From: Chromatiaceae bacterium
Lineage (GTDB): Bacteria > Pseudomonadota > Gammaproteobacteria > Chromatiales > Chromatiaceae
DNA: 64,000 bases
Assembly: GCA_024235255.1 (NCBI GenBank)
Contig: JACKMT010000001.1
Span: 806,001 to 870,000 of the forward strand
Direction: 5' to 3'
The translations under genes and the position numbers were made by a program. The notes under the pieces are model-generated. The model ran no database searches and was not told the DNA's origin. It worked only from the letters and a program-made list of their open reading frames with translations. This document shows, piece by piece, positions 34,565-42,324 of this stretch (positions are counted from its first letter, which is position 1; every line of letters begins with the position of its first letter).

Positions 34565-35026
34565 ATGGCTCAATTTCGTGAAACACCCTATGGCGTATTC
34601 AACTACCTGGTCAACCTGGGCGATGGCAGCGAGGGGGAGATTCAGGGCGGCTTCTCCGAAGTCTCCGGGCTGAATGCCGAAGTGACGGTGGCGGAGTACC
34701 GCGCCGGCAACGCCAAGGTCAACTACGTGCAGAAGGTCCCGGCGATCCATAAGGCCGGTGACGTGACGTTGAAGCGGGGCGTGGTCGGCGCCGACAACAT
34801 TTACAGCTGGCTGGACCAGATCCGCGCCGGCGATGTCACCGCCAAACGGGACGTAGTGATCAAGCTGCGCAACGAAGACCCCACCAGCACCAGCGCCGTG
34901 GTCACCTGGAAGCTGGTGAACGCAATGCCTACCAAGTGGACCGGCCCCACCCTCACCGCCAAGGGCGGCAGCGACGTGGCGATCGAGGAGCTGGTACTGT
35001 CGATCGAGCACATCGTGCAGAGCTGA
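34565..35026 (+). CDS. Tail tube protein 1 (gp19-like)
   Basis: A 153-residue inner-tube protein of the T4 gp19/Hcp-like fold. It has NYLVNLGDGSEGEIQGGFSEVSGL at the N-terminus, VTLKRGVVGADNIYSWLDQI in the centre and VTWKLVNAMPTKWTGP near the end, the three signature segments of phage tail tube subunits. It would stack into the tube inside the sheath. A second tube paralogue lies at 36566. It sits 35 bp after the sheath gene. Confidence 0.94.
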   Translation: MAQFRETPYGVFNYLVNLGDGSEGEIQGGFSEVSGLNAEVTVAEYRAGNAKVNYVQKVPAIHKAGDVTLKRGVVGADNIYSWLDQIRAGDVTAKRDVVIKLRNEDPTSTSAVVTWKLVNAMPTKWTGPTLTAKGGSDVAIEELVLSIEHIVQS

Positions 35027-35040
35027 AGGCAGGCTGAGCG

Positions 35041-36573
35041 ATGGAATGGCTGGCTGGAGCGCGCATCGCACTGACCCCCCGCCCGGTGCAGCGGCGGGTG
35101 GCGGCGCTAGAAGTTGCCATGCTGGGCCATTGTCCCGGGCGGGTGCGGCGGGAGCGGCTGCTTGCACTGACCGCGGCGCTGGAGGATATGCGCGACGCCG
35201 GATTCGGCTTTGCGGTGGAGGCGCTGGTCAGCGGAAACATGCCGGGCGGCGCACCCTTGAGCGCCCGTCTGACGGGACTGTTCCACCTGCCCATCCCGCT
35301 CCGTTCCAGCGCCGAATTCCACGATATCTTTCCCGATGCCGCCAACGGCACGGCAGCCTATGTCAGCCTGTTGGCGGGCGACCGCGCCTGGCTGGCGCAG
35401 GCGGTCGACGACTTTTTCAGCAACGGCGGCGAAAAGCTGTGGCTGGTGCGGATTCCGGAGGATGAGGGCCAGCGCGGTTTCCTGCCGACAGATGATACCC
35501 GCTTGCACGACACCGAAACGCTGCGCGGCCTGGCCACACTGCTGGTGATTCCGACTCTGGCCGTGGTCGCGCTGCCGGACCTGGAGCGGCTGCAGATCCC
35601 GCCACAGCTGCCCGACATACCGCGGGTCAGGCTGGAGAACCCCGATCCCCGCTTTCTGCCCTGCGACACCGATACCGACGACGACCACCGGGAGCGGCGT
35701 TACAGCAGCGAACTGCCCGAAATGCCGGAACCGACCCCGCTGGAGCAGGTACTGCGCGGTATCCTGCCGCTGATCTCCCGCCACCGGCCGGATCTGCAGT
35801 GCCTGTTCACGCTGCCGCTGGCCTATTCCAGTGAGATCGGCAGCCCGGTCGCGGACCAGGCTGCGCTGGATCTGCTGACAGCCATCTGCGACGGTGAGAG
35901 CGGCCACCTGCTGCGCCATCTGCAGTGTCTGTTCCCCTATCTGCGCGGCGCCGGAACCAGGCTGCAATCGCCGGTCGGAGTGATTGCCGGCAAACAGGCT
36001 GCGGTGGCAGCCGCCAAAGGTCCCTGGCACTCGATGGCAGCACTTCCGCTGCGCAGCGCGAGTCTGCCCTACCCGCGCCTCTCGGCGGCGCAGACGCTGG
36101 CGCTGCGTGACCAGCCGGGCATCGGCGTGCTGACCACGCGCACCGGTTTCGACGGCCGCGCCCAGCTGAGCCTGGACGACGAACGCCTGATCGTGCCGGC
36201 GCTGCCCCCGGCCGACTACACCGGCGCCGAGGAGCGCCGCCGCCTGGACGGTTTTCGCGCCGCCGAAATCATGCGCTTCCTCGGCTTTCTGCGGCGTCAA
36301 TTACAGGCGCTGGGCGAGCAGCTGGTGTTCAACGCAGATGTCAACGATCCGCGCCCGCGCCTGCTGCTGGAACAGTTTTTCCGCCGCCTCTACAACCAAG
36401 GCGCGCTGCGTGGCCGCGTGCCCGAGGAGGGCTACCGGATCACACAGTCACAACCCCAGGAAGGCGCCATCCAGTTCGACATCCAGATCGCCCCGGCCTT
36501 TCCTATCGACCGGCTGTTTCTGACCTTCGTCAATTTGGATGGCGAATGGCGGGCGGAGCTGAACGATGGCTGA
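35041..36573 (+). CDS. Divergent sheath-like protein
   Basis: A 510-residue protein with sheath-like features but no canonical sheath N-terminus. It has ARLTGLFHLPIPLRSSAEF and DDFFSNGGEKLWLVRI, which parallels KAFFDGGGKQLFVARA of the main sheath, and a C-terminal RAAEIMRFLGFLRRQLQALG/EQFFRRLYNQGALRG segment like the helical end of sheath proteins. Other eCIS encode multiple sheath paralogues (Afp2-4). This may be a baseplate-proximal or cap-proximal ring. It is located between the two tube genes and overlaps the second by eight bases. Confidence 0.8.
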   Translation: MEWLAGARIALTPRPVQRRVAALEVAMLGHCPGRVRRERLLALTAALEDMRDAGFGFAVEALVSGNMPGGAPLSARLTGLFHLPIPLRSSAEFHDIFPDAANGTAAYVSLLAGDRAWLAQAVDDFFSNGGEKLWLVRIPEDEGQRGFLPTDDTRLHDTETLRGLATLLVIPTLAVVALPDLERLQIPPQLPDIPRVRLENPDPRFLPCDTDTDDDHRERRYSSELPEMPEPTPLEQVLRGILPLISRHRPDLQCLFTLPLAYSSEIGSPVADQAALDLLTAICDGESGHLLRHLQCLFPYLRGAGTRLQSPVGVIAGKQAAVAAAKGPWHSMAALPLRSASLPYPRLSAAQTLALRDQPGIGVLTTRTGFDGRAQLSLDDERLIVPALPPADYTGAEERRRLDGFRAAEIMRFLGFLRRQLQALGEQLVFNADVNDPRPRLLLEQFFRRLYNQGALRGRVPEEGYRITQSQPQEGAIQFDIQIAPAFPIDRLFLTFVNLDGEWRAELNDG

Positions 36574-37093
36574 CAGCGGCGAATTCGTCCCCTTCCGCTT
36601 TAAGGTGAGCCTGTACCACAGCGACAGCAACGAATTGCTCTGTGCCGGTTATTTCAGCGAGGTGACCGGCTTCGAGATCACCATGGAACCCAAGACCATC
36701 AGAGAGGGGGGCCGCAACTGGGGCGACCATCAGCGCGCCGGACCGACCAAGTTCGCACCGATGACGCTGAAGCGGGGCGTCACCAGTGTGAACGACCTGT
36801 GGTCCTGGTTCGACATCACAACCCGGCAGAACTTCTACGGCTACCGGCTGCACGGCGAGATCAGCGTGCTGGGCAACCCCACCGCCAAACCCCTGGGCGG
36901 CAGCGGCAAGGGTGCGCACGGCGGCCAGAGCGTGACGGAAAACCCGGTGATGGTATGGAAGCTGAACGGGGTGATGCCGACCAAGTTCAAGGGACCCGAT
37001 CTGAACGCCACCGCCAATCAGGTCGCCATCGAGGAGCTGCAGCTGGTGCACGAGGGCATAGAGCTGCAACGGCCGGCGCCGGCAGGCGCATGA
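36566..37093 (+). CDS. Tail tube protein 2 (gp19-like)
   Basis: A 175-residue paralogue of the 34565 tube protein. It has FRFKVSLYHSDSNELLCAGYFSEVTGFE, MTLKRGVTSVNDLWSWFDI and VWKLNGVMPTKFKGPDLNA. In Afp and PVC the second tube-type protein (Afp5) forms the first ring on the baseplate; the same role is plausible here. Relative to the first copy it has extra insertions (about 95-125, glycine-rich). It starts inside the end of the sheath-like gene. Confidence 0.92.
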   Translation: MADSGEFVPFRFKVSLYHSDSNELLCAGYFSEVTGFEITMEPKTIREGGRNWGDHQRAGPTKFAPMTLKRGVTSVNDLWSWFDITTRQNFYGYRLHGEISVLGNPTAKPLGGSGKGAHGGQSVTENPVMVWKLNGVMPTKFKGPDLNATANQVAIEELQLVHEGIELQRPAPAGA

Positions 37094-37103
37094 GGGGGCG
37101 AGG

Positions 37104-38303
37104 ATGAGTGATCTGGAACGCGCCAAACTGATTCCCGTTTCCGGCAACAGCGACACGCCGGATATGAACAATGCCGTCGACGTGCAGTTCAACCCGATGA
37201 CGCTTAAAGTGAGTCTCGCGAATACGCTCAAGGCCAATCAGAACAACAGCAGCAGCCGCGCCACCCAGTTCGTTGACAAGAGCTCCTCCACGCTGACGGT
37301 AGAGCTGGTATTTGACACGACTTATATCGAGTCTCCAGCTGCCGGTGGAGCGAGCGGTGACGGCAGTCAGCAAAGCGGCAGCGGAGAGCAGATCGAGCAG
37401 GGCTCGGACGTCCGCCTGCAAACCCGCAAGATCGCCGATAAATTTATCAAGCCGGTGGAATCCGGCGGCAAGATGCAGGCGCCCAGCCGGGTGCTCTTCC
37501 AGTGGGGGTCGTTCGAATTCATCGGCATGGTGCAGAGCTACGACGAGACGCTCGATTTCTTCTCCCCCAAGGGCCGGCCGCTGCGCGCCACGGTCGCGCT
37601 CAAGCTGAGCGAGGACCGCTACCAGTTCCGCAGCAACGACAGTGACGCGCTGGCCGCGGAGCAGACCCCGGAACTGGCCTTCAACGGCAGCGGCACGCCC
37701 AGCCAGGAGACCGCTCCGGTGCCCGGCGGCAGCGACGGACCGGGCAGCTGGCGCGACAATGCGATGTTCAACGGCATCGAATCGCCGCGCCTGCCGTTGA
37801 CCGCATCGCTGGCACTGCCCAGTGTCAGCCTGGGGGCCGGCGCCGGCTTCGGCATCAGCGGCGGCGTGGGCATCGGCCTGAGCGCCGGCGCCAGTATCGG
37901 CGGCGGCATCAGTGCCGGCCTCTCGGCCAGCCTGAATTCGTCTGTGGCCGGCGCCGCCGGCAGCAGTACAACAACCGGCGGTGGGGTCAAGTCAGCTGCA
38001 ACGCAAGTAGCGCCGGCATTTAAGTATGGCAACTCGACCGCGTTGGGAACCGGCGTTCCCGGCGCCTTTCATGCGCATCCGCAAACCAGCCTGAAAGCGT
38101 CCGGCCTGCAGGCGGGCAGCGTGCAGCTGCGCACACCTGCAACCACCGTCAGCGCCAGCGGCAGCAATGTCCCAGCCACCGGTCAGACAGCGGTGCGGTC
38201 GGCCGGAAGCGCCGCAACAACCGGCAGCGACCGCAGCCGCCACGGCGTTTCAGTGGCAGCCCTGCTGAAGCGCGGCAGCGACAGCGGCGTTGGCTTTGAT
38301 TGA
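37104..38303 (+). CDS. CIS_tube-domain (Afp7/gp53-like) baseplate protein
   Basis: A 399-residue protein whose N-terminal about 190 residues form a CIS_tube/Afp7-type domain: VDVQFNPMTLKVSLANTL, LTVELVFDTTYIES, PSRVLFQWGSFEFIGMVQSYDETLDFF and LRATVALKLSE. In Afp7 this connects the tube ring to the spike hub. The usual C-terminal LysM domain is not seen; instead residues about 215-399 are low-complexity, rich in Gly, Ala, Ser and Thr, and probably disordered. The start has a GGGGGCGAGG upstream. Confidence 0.88.
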   Translation: MSDLERAKLIPVSGNSDTPDMNNAVDVQFNPMTLKVSLANTLKANQNNSSSRATQFVDKSSSTLTVELVFDTTYIESPAAGGASGDGSQQSGSGEQIEQGSDVRLQTRKIADKFIKPVESGGKMQAPSRVLFQWGSFEFIGMVQSYDETLDFFSPKGRPLRATVALKLSEDRYQFRSNDSDALAAEQTPELAFNGSGTPSQETAPVPGGSDGPGSWRDNAMFNGIESPRLPLTASLALPSVSLGAGAGFGISGGVGIGLSAGASIGGGISAGLSASLNSSVAGAAGSSTTTGGGVKSAATQVAPAFKYGNSTALGTGVPGAFHAHPQTSLKASGLQAGSVQLRTPATTVSASGSNVPATGQTAVRSAGSAATTGSDRSRHGVSVAALLKRGSDSGVGFD

Positions 38304-38313
38304 GGATATCACC

Positions 38314-38478
38314 ATGCCTATTTTGATCGACGAAGTATCCCTGGAAGTGAGTGACACCGCTGCGCCGGGCGTGGGAGAGCCGCTGCCGCAGCAGCTGCCC
38401 GCTGCCGCGGCGGAGCAGGAGCTGCTGCAGACCCTGGCACTGATTCAGCAGCGCCAGGAGCGGCTCCGGGTCGATTGA
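38314..38478 (+). CDS. Small Afp6-like (DUF5908-type) protein
   Basis: A 54-residue peptide starting MPILIDEVSLEVS, with a long acidic and glutamine-rich C-terminus predicted helical. eCIS loci usually carry a tiny gene (afp6/pvc6, DUF5908) in exactly this slot, between the CIS_tube-domain gene and the hub gene, and those proteins also begin with a short beta strand of this kind. Function unknown. The frame extends to 38290, but the start at 38314 fits the family. The ribosome binding site is TGAGGA. Confidence 0.65.
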   Translation: MPILIDEVSLEVSDTAAPGVGEPLPQQLPAAAAEQELLQTLALIQQRQERLRVD

Positions 38479-38531
38479 GGATGCCCATCTGATGCTGCAC
38501 AAAACGCTCCCGACAGCGACCAGGTATCCGC

Positions 38532-39578
38532 ATGAGTGACAATGCCTTCGTCAGCACCCGGCCGCGTTTCAGCTTGAATGGCGAACCCCGCCGCGAGCTG
38601 GAGCCTGCGCTGACCGCCATGCTGATCAGCCAGCCGCTGCACGGCTGCAGCCACGGCGAGCTGCACTTCACCAACTGGGGCACGCCTGAAGGCGGGCGTG
38701 AACCCGATTTCGTGCTGGATGGGATCAGTCTCGGATCGGTGCTGGAGATCAGGCTAGGGGATGACGACAGAGTTACTCTGTTTGAAGGCGAGATTACCGC
38801 GCTGGAGGAGCGCTATGGCGAAGGGGCGCCCACGCTGGTGCTGCTGGTGCAGGACCGGCTGCACCGTCTCGCACGCAGCCGGCACAGCCGCAGCTTCGAG
38901 GATCAAAGCCCGGACGATCTGGTGCAGAGCATCGCCGCCGAGGCAGGCCTGCGCAGCGATGTACAGCTCTCCGCCATCAGCGCCGATTGGCACCAGTTGA
39001 ACGAAAGCGATCTGGCGTTTCTGCTGCGCATTGCGGCCCGCTTCGATATCAGCCTGCGCCTGGTGGATAACAGTCTGCGGGCCAAACCGGAAGAGCCCGA
39101 TCCCGACCCGTTGTCACTGAGTGCACAGGATTCGGTGCTGAAGGCGCGCCTGATCGCCGATCTCAATCATCAGGCCACCGAGTCGATGGTCAACGGCTAC
39201 AACCTGGCGGATGACACCGCCACGGATTACAGCGCAGACCGGCTGGATCCCGCTCCCGGCGGCGCTACCGCTGCGGCCGCGCTGCGTGACCTCGGCTGGG
39301 AGAGCACGGAGCGGGTACCGCAGCCGTTCGCCCGCAGCAACGCAGAAGCCGAAGCCTATGCCAGGGCGCACTTCCGCCGCCAGGGCAGGCGCTTCATCTC
39401 CGGCGACCTGGTCTGCCGCGGCGAGCCGAGCCTTTCCAGCGGACGGGAGATCGACCTCTCCGGCGTCTCGCCGCGGCTGCGGGGCATCTACCAGGTGGTG
39501 CACTGCGCCCACCGTTTCGACAATGCGACAGGGTACGAAACCCACCTGAAAGTGAATAAAGGGGGATGGCGGCCATGA
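38532..39578 (+). CDS. Baseplate hub protein (phage late control D / gp27-like)
   Basis: A 348-residue hub protein of the phage late control D/VgrG N-terminal type. Features are LEIRLGDDDRVTLFEGEITALE, LLVQDRLHRLARSRHSRSFED and SPDDLVQSIAAEAGL, then FLLRIAARFDISLRLVDN and, at the C-terminus, LRGIYQVVHCAHRFD. Three copies would form the platform between tube and spike. In Afp8 and VgrG hub and spike are fused; here the spike is the next gene. Confidence 0.92.
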   Translation: MSDNAFVSTRPRFSLNGEPRRELEPALTAMLISQPLHGCSHGELHFTNWGTPEGGREPDFVLDGISLGSVLEIRLGDDDRVTLFEGEITALEERYGEGAPTLVLLVQDRLHRLARSRHSRSFEDQSPDDLVQSIAAEAGLRSDVQLSAISADWHQLNESDLAFLLRIAARFDISLRLVDNSLRAKPEEPDPDPLSLSAQDSVLKARLIADLNHQATESMVNGYNLADDTATDYSADRLDPAPGGATAAAALRDLGWESTERVPQPFARSNAEAEAYARAHFRRQGRRFISGDLVCRGEPSLSSGREIDLSGVSPRLRGIYQVVHCAHRFDNATGYETHLKVNKGGWRP

Positions 39579-40222
39579 ATCAGCATGCACCCGGAAATCT
39601 CAACAGCCTGCAGTTGGGGCAGGTGACCGACAACGCAGATCCGCAGCAGCGGGGCCGGGTCAGGGTGCGCCTGCTCACGACGCCGATGGAGCTCTGGGCC
39701 AGCGTGGTGGCACCCTCCGCCGGAGCCGGTTACGGCGCCAGCTTCGTCCCCCGGCTGGATGAGATCGTGGTGTTGGCTTTCGTCAGTCCGGAGCTGCCGT
39801 TGGTGCTCGGCAGTCTCTGGTCCGGCAGCGACAGCCGCCCGCAGGAAGCCGACCCCCAGGAAGCACACTACGTACTCCGTACGCCGGAGGCCAGTGTGCT
39901 GGATTTCGACGATGACAGCGGCGGCAGCCCGAAGGTGCAACTCACCACCCGCAGCGGCTACCGGATCACCATCGATGAGGGCAGCGGCGGCGAGATCACC
40001 GTCGAGCGCGGGGAGCAGAGCGTGACGCTGGGTCCGGCCGGCATCGACGTGCGCAGCAGCGGCAGCGTCAATATCGACGCCAGTTCGGTCACCGTCAACA
40101 GCGCCAGCGTCACCGTCAACGCCAGCATCTCCCGCTTCAGCGGCGTGGTGCAGGCGGATACGCTGATCGCCACCTCGGTGGTGGGCACCAGCTACACTCC
40201 GGGTGCGGGCAACATCTGGTAA
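39575..40222 (+). CDS. Spike protein (gpV/VgrG OB-fold type)
   Basis: A 215-residue central spike protein. The N-terminal OB-fold (LQLGQVTDNADPQQRGRVRV, then LWASVVAPSAGAGYGASFVP and LVLGSLWSG) is that of gpV/VgrG. A C-terminal beta-helical stalk of alternating S/V/T repeats (VNIDASSVTVNSASVTVNAS) is typical of spikes. The ATG at 39575 has GGGGG nine bases upstream; an ATG at 39566 is too close to it. It overlaps the end of the hub gene by four bases. Confidence 0.92.
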   Translation: MNQHAPGNLNSLQLGQVTDNADPQQRGRVRVRLLTTPMELWASVVAPSAGAGYGASFVPRLDEIVVLAFVSPELPLVLGSLWSGSDSRPQEADPQEAHYVLRTPEASVLDFDDDSGGSPKVQLTTRSGYRITIDEGSGGEITVERGEQSVTLGPAGIDVRSSGSVNIDASSVTVNSASVTVNASISRFSGVVQADTLIATSVVGTSYTPGAGNIW

Positions 40223-40234
40223 CAGGAGCACATT

Positions 40235-41893
40235 ATGATCATTGCCCAGCAACTGCATGCCGTCCGACTCAAGCCGCCGTTCTACCAGGGCAGCGACTGC
40301 GGCCTGCACCGTTATCTGGATGCCGATTTCGTCAACCGCTTCAGGCAGGACATACAACGCCGTCAGTTCGGCCAGACTCAGTTTACCGACTGGCAGAACG
40401 ACGAGCGCCACAGCCGTTTCGGGCAGCAGCCGGTGTTGCGGCTGCCGCTGCACCGGGCGTTTCATTTGGTCTGCTGCGAGGTGGTTTGCGAACAGCTGGG
40501 TCTTCCGGCGCTGGACCCGCAGAAGATCACCTCCGCCGGCTTCGTGATCCGCAAATTGAACAACGGGAAAGAGTTGAGCTGGATGCTGGAGGACGGTGAA
40601 GCGCTGGGTTGGCAGCCGGCATCCGTGGAGCTGCGCGATCCGGACATCCACCGCCGCCTCTGCGCCAATGGCGTGTTGAGCAGGCGCGCCGATCAGCCGG
40701 CCTATTCCGGCGAGGAGGTGCACCCGCTGCATACGCTGAAAACCAGGGACGCCGCCGGCAAGTGCCACACGCTGCTGTTCGGTTATCTGCCGCTGGGCGG
40801 CTTTCACTACCACCGCAATGCCGCTGCCGCGATCGATCCCCAGTCGCAGCAGGAGCTGCTCGCGGCCGACACAGAGTCGCTGCCCTGGCCGTTCGGATTC
40901 CGCAAACCGCTGGAGCAGACCTGGCGCAGCGAACACGGCCAGCCGGTCGATCAGGGCCGCCCCGGCAAGCCGATGTTCGAACTGCTGCGCCTGCTGGTGA
41001 ACCGTTACCATCTCGGCGAAGCGCAGGTCGACGGCAACGCCGCGCTGGAGAAATACTGCGCCGGGTTGTGTTTTTACGATGTTCCCCGGCTGCCTGTGCA
41101 GCTGCGCAGCCAAGGTTACAGCGAAGCCAATCAGGACCGGTTCACGCCCTATCGCAAGCTCAATCTGTTCGGTTACCTGCAGGCCTGCTTCGCGCAGGGC
41201 GAAGACAACCCGCTGGTGAAGTGGATTATCCGCCAGGAGCAGCGCGCCGATGCGGCCGGCGGCTTGGACCGGCTGAGCCAACTGGAACCGCTGCCCGACA
41301 GCGCCGGCCGCGGCACGCTGTCGCTGTCGCTGCTGCTGCTGGCTGCGGATGCGCAGGAGCTGCGCACGCTGCTCAACCAGCGTCTGCGCGATCAGACCCT
41401 GGCCCAGGCGAAGGAGATACCGATACCGAAATTCACCCAGGGTGCCGATGATCTCTATCAAGTCGTACCCTTTGTGCGTTCGCTGAACGACCAGGGCAGC
41501 GAACAGATCCAGTGGGCGGCGGCCGCTGCCCGCAGCATCGTCTTCCGGGTGGCCGCGCCGTTCGATCCGGAGGCGAGCCGTCCTGCGCTGATTCAGATGC
41601 CGTCGCTCGCCGATCTGAAACGCGGCCTGGCCAAGGGCGCCAGCATGATCACCCCACCCGACACCTTCAACCTGATGAACAGCCTGAAGCTGAACAAGGG
41701 CGCCGGCCCGGACGCGCTGCCCGACAGCGAACCCGGTCCGGGTCTGGGCATTCAATGGATCTGCTCCTTCAGCCTGCCGGTGATCACGCTGGTGGCGATG
41801 ATACTGCTGATGATCATGATTTCGCTGCTGAACATCGTCTTCTTCTGGCTGCCCTGGGTGCGGATCTGCCTGCCGTTCCCGAAGCTGAAATGA
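40235..41893 (+). CDS. eCIS-associated protein with a C-terminal membrane segment
   Basis: A 552-residue protein I do not recognise by family. Residues 1 to about 505 are soluble, with DCGLHRYLDADFVNRFRQD near the start, LFGYLPLGGFHYHR, and a central LLRLLVNRYHLGE. Residues 509-541 (ICSFSLPVITLVAMILLMIM followed by ISLLNIVFFWLPW) are hydrophobic enough for one or two membrane passes, followed by a basic tail. It lies between the spike and gp25 genes with a good AGGAG. It might anchor the particle to a membrane, as the CisA protein is reported to do in Streptomyces; that analogy is inference. Confidence 0.75.
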   Translation: MIIAQQLHAVRLKPPFYQGSDCGLHRYLDADFVNRFRQDIQRRQFGQTQFTDWQNDERHSRFGQQPVLRLPLHRAFHLVCCEVVCEQLGLPALDPQKITSAGFVIRKLNNGKELSWMLEDGEALGWQPASVELRDPDIHRRLCANGVLSRRADQPAYSGEEVHPLHTLKTRDAAGKCHTLLFGYLPLGGFHYHRNAAAAIDPQSQQELLAADTESLPWPFGFRKPLEQTWRSEHGQPVDQGRPGKPMFELLRLLVNRYHLGEAQVDGNAALEKYCAGLCFYDVPRLPVQLRSQGYSEANQDRFTPYRKLNLFGYLQACFAQGEDNPLVKWIIRQEQRADAAGGLDRLSQLEPLPDSAGRGTLSLSLLLLAADAQELRTLLNQRLRDQTLAQAKEIPIPKFTQGADDLYQVVPFVRSLNDQGSEQIQWAAAAARSIVFRVAAPFDPEASRPALIQMPSLADLKRGLAKGASMITPPDTFNLMNSLKLNKGAGPDALPDSEPGPGLGIQWICSFSLPVITLVAMILLMIMISLLNIVFFWLPWVRICLPFPKLK

Positions 41894-41901
41894 GGCACTG
41901 C

Positions 41902-42300
41902 ATGATGCGCACACCCCTACCCTATACACTGAGCTGGCCGCTGGACGGCGTCGATCAGGACGGGCGTCTGGGCTGGTCTGTCGACGATCAGAGCGTGCGC
42001 GAGGTGATGCTGAACATTCTGCTGACGCGGCCGGGCGAGCGCCTGCAGCGGCCCGATTTCGGCGCCGGGCTGCTCAATTTTGTGCATCAACCCAACAATG
42101 AAACCACCCGCAACCTGATCGCCGGCGTGGTGCGTAAATCACTGGAACGTTGGGAAACCCGGATCATCGTGGAAGCGGTGGAGGTGGCACCAAGCCCCAC
42201 CAGCGTGGCGGATGTGCACATCAACATCCGCTACCGCATGCGCTTCTCGCCGCTGCCGGCGGAGCTGGGTTTCACCTTCGGCCTGGGTCTGCCCGCGTGA
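41902..42300 (+). CDS. gp25/GPW-like baseplate wedge protein (Afp9 type)
   Basis: A 132-residue gp25-like baseplate protein that nucleates sheath assembly. It has SWPLDGVDQDGRLGWSVDDQ and the hallmark VREVMLNILLTRPGERLQRP followed by DFGAGLLNFVHQPN. In phage the EPR-type motif near LTRPGERL is essential. The start at 41902 is preceded by GAGG at six bases; 41890 (ATGA overlap with the upstream stop) is an alternative. The downstream baseplate J gene starts 24 bp later. Confidence 0.92.
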   Translation: MMRTPLPYTLSWPLDGVDQDGRLGWSVDDQSVREVMLNILLTRPGERLQRPDFGAGLLNFVHQPNNETTRNLIAGVVRKSLERWETRIIVEAVEVAPSPTSVADVHINIRYRMRFSPLPAELGFTFGLGLPA

Positions 42301-42324
42301 CGGCCCGCTGACGAGGAGGATTGC

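Noticed and set aside
33105..34586. Long leftward reading frame of 493 codons opposite the sheath gene
   Set aside because: It is antisense to the end of the sheath gene, which has clear homology and a good ribosome binding site. Long antisense frames are usual in GC-rich genes, and the translation shows no recognisable motif.
39488..41929. Leftward frame of 813 codons opposite the spike and membrane-segment genes
   Set aside because: Its product is a glutamine/arginine/valine-rich composition typical of complementary-frame translation of GC-rich DNA, with no domain features. The plus-strand genes are well supported by spacing and motifs.
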